Source: Prosapia bicincta (Eukaryota; Arthropoda; Insecta; Hemiptera; Cercopidae). Taken from it: a stretch of 64,000 nt of DNA. This document shows positions 54,801 to 63,800 of this stretch, piece after piece. The notes beneath the pieces are model-generated. The model did not search any database and was not told the DNA's origin. It saw nothing but the letters and a program-made list of their open reading frames with translations. The position numbers and the translations under genes were made by a program. Numbering within the stretch: the first letter of the stretch is position 1; every line of letters begins with the position of its first letter. The stretch is taken from positions 1,955,501-2,019,500 of the forward strand of contig JBAIZL010000376.1 of the NCBI GenBank assembly GCA_036971475.1. Reading direction: 5' to 3'.

Positions 54801-57800
54801 GATTTTCAGCCTTGGCTAATATAAAATCTAAATATTGAGCCAGACTAGATGTGGAAAGTGACCTGCGGTATTCTTTGTCAAAATTTCATCCAAACATACA
54901 AAAAATAGTTAACGAGAAACAGTGCCAGCCCTCACACTAGCACTACAAAAGTAGCGAACATTTTTCTGGTTATTACTTAAACATATTGTAAGTAAATTTA
55001 TCATATGTAAGTCTAAATTAACTTAATCCGTGAAGGGAGGCGTGACCTCACACCAAAGTGTGAAGGGGGGCTCAGAGCCTAAAAGGTTGAGAACCCCTGC
55101 TCTAACCCATCAAGGGTCTAATTAGATCTGCACTAGTAGGTGTGATTTAATTCGTCTCGTCAACTCTGTATTTGACCAAGAAGATAGTCTCACATATAAA
55201 GAGCTAAATTTTATATAATTTATAGAGGCAATTTTTTTATTCATTATTGTTTTAGTAAAAACAATAAAATGTTTATTTACAGTTTCAGGTTTATATTAAC
55301 TCATAGCCTCTCCCTAACATTGTTCACTTCAGATGGACAGAAAAATTCAGTAATTAGAAAAAATATTTTTATATATTTAATCAAAATTTTCAATTTAAAA
55401 TTTCACTTTTCTGTAATAGAATTCGAAGCACTCTTTGTATAAATATATTACAACTTTACAACATTAATACTTTACAATGTCACTCACTCATTTTTACTTT
55501 CTCGCAGTAAAAGGTCGATCTTGTATTGCAGCAGATTTTTATTTTTACACAGTAATACGACATAACGAACAAGCTCTTGAACGACACTGATTAAAAACTA
55601 TACTGAACGAGACACTCCAGTTGACATAAAAACTGATGAAAGATTCAATTATGTTTATAACGTCTAAAAAAAGGTCTAATTATGGGTTATAAATATCTTA
55701 CTTTATTTACACTGTGAGTTTCGAGCTTACATAGACAGCATAGGCATCTAGCTTAAATCTATGACAGACTGAGCATGTCATCCTATCCGCTAGCATAATT
55801 TTATTAGGACAAACTGAGGTTGTTGGTGAAGAGCAATGGATTAAGTTAAATAAAGGATCATTATTAAATTGTTTGTTATTGGTACGTTTTGGTATAAAAA
55901 AACATATACACACACATATTTACTACCAACTACCTAAATTTTATGATAACAATCACTTTCGTTCCGATAACACTATTTTAAGATAAATGTTGTTCCTTCC
56001 TGCTTTAAACATCAGATAAATAAGAAATATGACACTGCAGAAAAGGGAAAAATTTATTTTTCTACACAAACAGCAACTGGTTTGGAAAAAATTAGATAAT
56101 GCCCATACAGAAGAGAATAATTTAAGATGTAAAGGTTAGAAAAATATATCTAAAAAATTAAACTAATATAGTGATTAAACAAACCTAAAAGCAAGAACCA
56201 ATTTATATAATAAATTTTACACATGAATGTATGTATGCTCTTTTATAATCCTTCATAAGCAAAAAAACAAAGGTTCGAAACCCAGAGTGGATTAACTTTA
56301 ATTAAAGGTGAGGGCGGAGAGGGGGCGGAGCTTACCTCACGCCTATATATAGCGACCGCGGAGAACGATTGGTATCATTCTAGTTTGTAACTTCTTGTGT
56401 GCTAGATTGTGTTTTGTAACAAGACCCTCTGATGATGATGACATGGTCATCGAAATGTACATAAGGGTTTAATCTTAAGTAACTTGTTTTATTTGTTATT
56501 TTTGATTATTTTTGTGGTATTGGGGTTCTTTTCAATATTTTTATTGTAATATATTGTACCACTGTGCTCTTGATATTGTGTATTAATTAAAGGTGTTAAC
56601 TAAGCATTGAGAAATTAGTTGAAGAGAAAGAATATTAACTATAGCTAATTTAGCTGTGAGTACCTGAAATACTTTGTGTTTAAAACCTAATTAAATGTAC
56701 TCCTACAAAAAGCAGCCTGGAAAGCCTTCATTGCTGATGATACCCAGTGTCGTTACTAGCTTGTTTTGAAAGGGAAGAAAACTTCCTGATATTTTTACTA
56801 CTTATGATTCATGTCTGTCATGTTTTCTTTAGGCAGGCCTCTTTAGTTTGTGAATAGATAGATTTTATGAATAACGAACACAGTACTCTTTGTAGTTTCA
56901 GTAGATGTTAGGTGAAACCAACACAGCATTCAATTCTGACTCAGAATTGGAGACATTGAGTAGTTGTATCCTGATAAAAGTAATTGAGAGCTAGATAGTT
57001 GTGGTAATGACAGTGGACAGTATTAAAGCAACAGCTCAGCAAGTCTGGACAAGCTTAAAACAATACTCTTAACATTAAAAATGTCTTTGTACATATTTTA
57101 CCAATGGCACTTCATCTTGTCAAAATATCGTTAATGTTTGGACTTAAAATAAATAGGAATCGTTTGATTGCTTTTAACTCAATCATGGTGTTGGCAAATA
57201 TTACACAATAACAAAGATCTAAGTGGGAGACAAAAGAAGAAGCCTTAGAAAGCGTGTAATCTGTTACAATAAAGAAATTTGCGAAAACACAATCTATTGT
57301 CGAGGAGCATGTGATAGTCTATCAGGGTTATCTTTGGGTGATTTTTATAAAACATAACAAGTATAAATAAGGAAAATTTTAATGTATATTCTGAAAATAT
57401 AAGATATATTTGTAAGGTGTGAGGACAGCTAAATTTATAATGTATGTACTCAATATATAATACAATATAGGTTTTAAACATAAATTGTATCAGTTTCATA
57501 AAAATCACAAGATGCCAATTGGCGTCATCAGCACATACCATCAAAACTGATGTTATATGCTGTAGTTTTTTTTTAAAATTATTAACCAATTTCTACATAA
57601 AATGCCTTATAAACATATATTTATTAAATTTAAAAAGACTAAATATAGTAAAATCTCACTTATCTGTCGCAAACGGGCCACCATTGCATTGGAAAAGCAA
57701 AAATGTCCGATAATAGGAAAAAGTTAAAAAATCGGGTGAAACAAAAAAGTTTTAAGTTTTACAAATGTTTTATCCAATAAGTTGATAATTTATTTAAAAT

Positions 57801-60800
57801 TTGACTGATAGAGTAAATATTAGAAAAATGTAAATACTCTATGAACATGTAAAAAACGTGTTCTTTTTTTCTGCTAAGAGCAGAGCATTGTTTATTTTTG
57901 AGGGCATCAGATAAGACAGAATGATGGATATACAAAGGTCGGATAGATGAGACTCTACTGTATCTTTACGTAGCATCAAATATTTCAACACTGTTTTTCT
58001 TTAAAAGTTAGCTGTTAATGTGTTCAGATATTTCAATAGGAGAGTTAAATTATATGCGTAATATTAAACTAAAACATTTTGAAATATTGCTTGGTGTTAA
58101 GTATAAAACACAAAATATAGTTCCTAATATTGAAAGAAAATTTTAACTGAAAGACACAATCAGACAATGATTACCTGGTCTTCGTATATTCTTAATAATA
58201 TCAGTCATAAACGGTGTGCTAGCATGATTTGAAGGATTAGGTTGTAATGCTGTATACAGAGCAAGTCTAATTTTGGGGTAAGCATTGCTAAAAGGTTCTC
58301 CACCATGAGGACGTGATTTCAGTAGTGAGCATGTAGAGTACAAATCGTAGAGATGTGACAGGACACAACGCTCCACACTGCAACAATCTCCTGGGTTTGA
58401 TACGTGTTTGACAACCCTACAGAGAGCTTCAAACACAGACACTGTCTGTTCTGGGGATACTGTAACAAATTTTAAAAAAAATTAATTTTAAAAAACAAAC
58501 CTTGGAAAATACGTTTAAAAAATAGTTGAACTGTCAAAGTATGTCATGGTCATCCTTACAAAGAAAACACCTTTAGCTAGAATAAAAAACTTCATGTATT
58601 ATTTCATTAACATAGTTAGTATCTTCAGAAAAGTTTTGAATTAAAGGAGCAATTTATTATTAGGGAAACACATGTAGAATTTGTATAATGGCTTATATAT
58701 TTAGTTCATAGTTAAAATTGTTTTCTTACTTAAGTTGCAGTTAATGTTCCACATTCTATATTATTGTTTTCTACTACTAAGTTAAAATATTTTGTTGAGT
58801 ACCAACCTATTCACTTGCAAACAAAATTAATCAAATGCTTACAGAGTTTGTTTCTTTAGACAAAAATTCATATTCACATCCCAATTATTATGTTAAACTT
58901 ACAAAATTCCTTAATTTTTCTCTCTATAGAGACAATCTCCCATTATTATTGCACGATAACTCAGAATGATTTAAATGACAAATTAGTTTCAATATTACTG
59001 CAAGAAAAAGAATTTATTTCAATGGTTTCTGTCTTGATGTAAAAACAAGTCATTCTGTCTTAATCATTTGAGAAAAAATAGATTGACTATTAGAGAAAAA
59101 AAGTTTATTTGTTTCTGGTAATCTCTATTCAATCATTTTTTGCTGTTGTTTTCTATCTTCAAGTGATTGCAATGGCCTATGAGCCTTGGACAAATGAGCA
59201 GCATGTTTGGGAGACTTTAGTCAGACTTGTGGGTTCATGTAACTGTATTTATTAAACATTCCCCTTTCAAATGAACAAAAGCAAACTAATATTCTACAGT
59301 ATTATATTCCAAACATTCAAATCTTCATATTTTTTAAACCAGAAAGTTATAATAATAAAAAATGAAAGTAAATCAGGAATTTATAGTTTGCCGTGTGAAA
59401 TATGTCACATGGAATATTTTGGGCAAACTAAAAGAAACATACAAATTAGAGCGAAAGAACATTTTCCCATTTTAAATATAATAGGCCTGAAAAGTCAGCT
59501 ATGGCAAAGCATTGTTTGGATGAAAACCATAAATTTAAAAGTAAAAATGTTATCCTTTTCAAGAATGTGATAAATTTTAATGAATTAGATGCATAAGAAA
59601 CTTTATTTATAAATAGAAATAGAAACAAAATTGTTAATAATGAATAAGGACCCATTCAAAATTCAATACTTTTGTAATTTAATTTAATATTAAAGAAGAC
59701 ACTGATGAAGATCGCCACGGGACAATTGAAAACATTCTGTCTCGTAGCGGTGGTTGTACATTTGGCAATACATAGATCTGGTTCTTACTTTTGTTAAAAT
59801 ATTATAGCTTATGTCAATTTTTTTAATTAAACTTTTGTTTGTAATAGGATCACTGAAGATGATGACATAATGTCATTGAAACGTATTTGAGATTAAAGTT
59901 TTTATAATTGCGAGTTGTATATATTGCTTGTGTTTATTCAATTCTTCAGTTTCCTCCATCTCTATCTAATCATTGTAACAGTAAATGCTGCCAATCAAAA
60001 TCCCCTCAACAACTTTTTTTTAATTTTTCAAACAAATTTTGTTAATGAGTTTGATATTCACATTTAGATTCAGAAAAGAACTTATTACCTTCCTAACATT
60101 TTTTTACTTTCTGTTCTACAAAAGTCCAGTAAAATTCTTTACCACATTTCAGCCAATATCAATATAAGCACAGTAGGAAAGTATGAATTCATGTTTTCTT
60201 CTGGTTTACCAAATCTGAACTACAATAATTGTTACTTTTGTATGCCAGTCACCACTAACTATAGTACGCTGATCTCTTTCCTCATTATTTTCATGTTTAT
60301 GTTACTTGTATTTTTCATGTTTATCCAGTCCTTTATTTCATTTATATTTCATAAGGTACAATTTGTTTAATTTATGTACTATTCAATATTAGTTTTAATA
60401 AAGTTGGTGGTTGGTTTTGTTTCTGCAGACTTACAGTGTTAAACATGTTGAATTATCTGTGCACTATTGATGTCATGCATCAGATTTTAACTTATCCTGG
60501 GTTCTTTTTTTTAATATTAATAACTTTTTTCCCATTCTGCACCATCCCACTTACAGTTAACAACATTTCTAAACCTCATCATTAGTTTCCCTTTAAATAT
60601 TTTCTATTTTTATTCTACCATCCTTTATTTTACTTGTGTGATTAGTTAGTTTTCTGATTGAGAACTAATTACATGTATATTTCCCTATAGGCATTCCACA
60701 GATCGCCATTTTATTGAAAGTGTATTACAAGTATTAAAGTGTATGACAAGTATTTGTTAAAAGAATTTTCAACAAAGTCAAAAGCATATTTAGCATATGC

Positions 60801-63800
60801 TTTTTCTTTAAAATTGTTCTAATGCACACCCTGTTTCATTGCGTGTTATCAACAATGATTAGTCCCTACACTTCTAAGCATATACTGGTTGAAACAAAAA
60901 CCTGGTCTATTAGATACTCATTGGAATAAAATGGCTTCTTCAAGGACCAATGCTATTGTAAGGTTTAAAAACATCTACAATGTGCAGTAATGGAGTATAA
61001 AATCAAACAAAGAAAAACAATAAAAAGTATAACTGAAAGCATTTCTTCTAAAATGCAAATTTCAAAGCAAACGTTAATGAACAGTAGTTGATCAGGTATT
61101 TTTAAATTATGATGCTATGCCAATTTATATCAAATTAATTTTGTGTAATAAAAGTAGTAAATTAGATTATCAATCAACAGAAAAGACCAATAAACATACT
61201 GCATTCTAAACTGCAAAGTATCCTAATACTAGTTTTTATTTTAAATCTTGTAATCTTACTAGATCAAAAATTCATTTTAGTAATACAAAGTGTTCAAGTT
61301 TACAAATATACGTTTGTATTGATTGTAAATAATATTATATTACACATGGTATTATTTACAAGAATTAATACTTACACAATAAACAACAATGGTACCTCCG
61401 TAGTACACCCACAACATACAAAACCAAAGATGGAGTGTAAGAACGAACCAGGTTTGAGCCTTTTGCTGAGAGTTGAGCTTCAACTTCTGGCACTTCTTTC
61501 AAAATCTGAAAACAAAATTGTTATAAAAATAGTACACTCTATTATAACAAAAAAGACTGATCACATAAGGGTACTTCAATTCATTTATTAAGTGAGAGAT
61601 ATTTTATACTATCAAGGCAATTGTTCAATTTTGTAAAAGTTGAAAAGTGTGGCTCTGAAGTCAAACAGCTATATTTTCTATAAAACCAACTGTATCCTAG
61701 GTTACCAAAATGTATTTCTGATCTTATTGCTTCAGGTTGAGAAAGTTGACGTTTCAGCAAGTTTGACAAATAAAATATGACCAATAGCTTATTATACAGA
61801 TTCTTGTTTCACTTAACAAAAAATGTTCAACCTCATATTTCAAGTTGAATATTCCCAGAAAGCATTTGTTACATTTGGAGAGCCATCAAACCTAGTTGTA
61901 GAACAAGTAACATTAAAAAAAAATTAATTCAATTCCCACTGAGATCGACAAAGAAAAACATTGTTTAGTAACTTTTCATTTTATAATTATAATTAATATA
62001 AATATATACAAACATAAGACAGAATCACAATATCAAGTGGCAAAATAGAAAGCGGATTCCCTTGCAATTTTCAATTTCTCTCTTTACACAGTATAGAGTG
62101 TTGAACTATTATTTTTGTTTATTACTACTTATGTGCTTTCTTTTTTTCGTTTCTAATTTATGAAGCTGATGGCGATCTATAATCTCTCATTTCATCCGCC
62201 TTTTGCAATGCTTTACTATTGCAAGGAATCTTTCTCTTATAATTCCATTTACATTTTTAAGTAATTGATTTCTAGATATGGAGAATTTGGCTCAAAGCCA
62301 AAGTGCTGGATTTCAAACATTTAGTTCTTCAGTTTAAATCTGACTAGGACAAGTTTTAAAAATTTAAATTAATGAAAAAATATTTTAAAAACTTGTATTA
62401 TCATCATTTGTTAACAACCTCTTTAGGTTATAAAAAAAATGGACTTGATTGGACGAATAAAAACTTATTTTATTAACAACTAAAAATTTGTACAAGATAC
62501 ATATAATGATAGAGTGAGCTAATACAAGGAATTGAAAAAGGGATTTTAAAGTCTACTACTCCATGCTTGACACAACAAATTATGGTTTTACTTTTTATTA
62601 TTTTTTTAAATACAATTAAAATCTCCCTTGAAATCCTTCTAAAACCTCTAAAGCGGAATCTGCTACAAATCGAAAACCTCTGGTTTAGAAAATTTTAAAT
62701 ATGAAAACAGTTTCTAATAATTAAAGATCTTCTTTGAGCAACACAATCGTGTATCAACTTACTTGAATGCAAACATCAATCAAGCCATCAATGTTCAAGG
62801 CCAACTCCATTAAATCAAACAGAAATGCAACATGTTCTTGAACTGGTAGGTAATTTGAGTTACCTATTCACAAACAAATGAATAAAATTATCAACACATA
62901 TTTTAAATCTAAGTTTTAAACAAGTTTAAATAGCAATATTATAGTTGTTTAGGTTAATGATAGATCACAGACCAATTAATGTTTTTTACAAATACTCTAC
63001 GTTTCGATTTTCTAGGATTTTCGGTACAAAATACGTAGGAGTATTTGTAAAAACACGAATTGGTCTGTGATCTGTCACTAACCTAAACAAAACTGAATAG
63101 TTATTAACAGACATTAAATAAAGTTAAATATTATAGTTTTGAATTGTTCCAAATCTAAATTGGTAGTCACAAAATTTTATGTAGCTTTTCACTATACAGT
63201 CAATATTCTGAAAATGTAAGGCTTTTCCCCCTAGTGCCACCTTTTAATATGTAGTACTAACTACTTCATTACTTTTCGTCGTTTTAATAGTTTACTGTAC
63301 ACCATGACTGACCTTATCTGTCAGTTATAAAGATGTCTGTGCATATATTTAGATCTTATCTCTCAAATCTTACAGAACAAAGTGGGGGGAAACGAACTAT
63401 TCAATTTCAGTAAAGCATCTGATTTTTTTCACATGTAACCCCATATATCCTTCTAACCTTAACAATCAAAACCAATACATCTGGTGACAATTAAATAAGA
63501 TTTGCTTATCAATGAGGAAATACTTGACAACAATTTTCTAACAATTTTTTTAATGTTTTCACAGGAAAAATTTATATAACTAATTACCATCTTATAACAA
63601 TTATTACATATTCTTTTACAATAAAATAAAAATTAAATTTACACTTAAATTGATTATAATAAATTATATACATTTATTTTTTTTTAAATTTTCATTAAAA
63701 TACCAAAAGTTATGAAGTCAAATTGATTCAAATTGCATTTTATTAAAACAAATGACAAACCTGAAGCAAAAGTGTTGATCATCTCCAAAACTGTAACACT

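Larger units (their letters stand above)
33640..55099 (+). mobile_element. hAT (Charlie/ZBED5-like) transposon relic, split by the LTR array
   Basis: The left end CAGCGGTTCTCAACCTGGGG and the right end, read inward, CAGGGGTTCTCAACCTTTTA are matching hAT termini. They are flanked by an exact 8-bp target duplication CTCTAACC (33632-33639 and 55100-55107). Without the nested array the relic is only ~850 bp, so it is internally deleted and keeps just the transposase C-terminus. Confidence 0.92.
32807..58174 (-). other. MED12: Giant MED12 intron (25.4 kb)
   Basis: This intron lies between exons d and e. It holds the hAT relic with the tandem LTR array, a Penelope-type terminal repeat and a Tigger-type MITE. 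The stretches 32807-33631, 55108-56280 and 56600-57640 show no gene and no recognised element. Confidence 0.85.
59270..59930 (+). mobile_element. Penelope-like element 3' fragment
   Basis: The fragment holds a decayed GIY-YIG nuclease end and, about 270 bp downstream, a hammerhead-like motif. It is a different lineage from the element at 21552-25005, judging by the protein residues. The 5' part, including the reverse transcriptase, is missing. Confidence 0.7.

Noticed and set aside
55707..55913. 68-codon minus-strand frame in the 25-kb intron
   Set aside because: It has no homology and no splice context in phase with MED12; it is probably chance.
59703..59740. Second hammerhead candidate (CTGATGA then GAAA) just after the Penelope GIY-YIG remnant
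   Set aside because: The core words are present but the intervening bases do not form a stem II. The motif at 59843 is much better.
61319..61591. Plus-strand 90-codon frame
   Set aside because: It is antisense to MED12 exon c.
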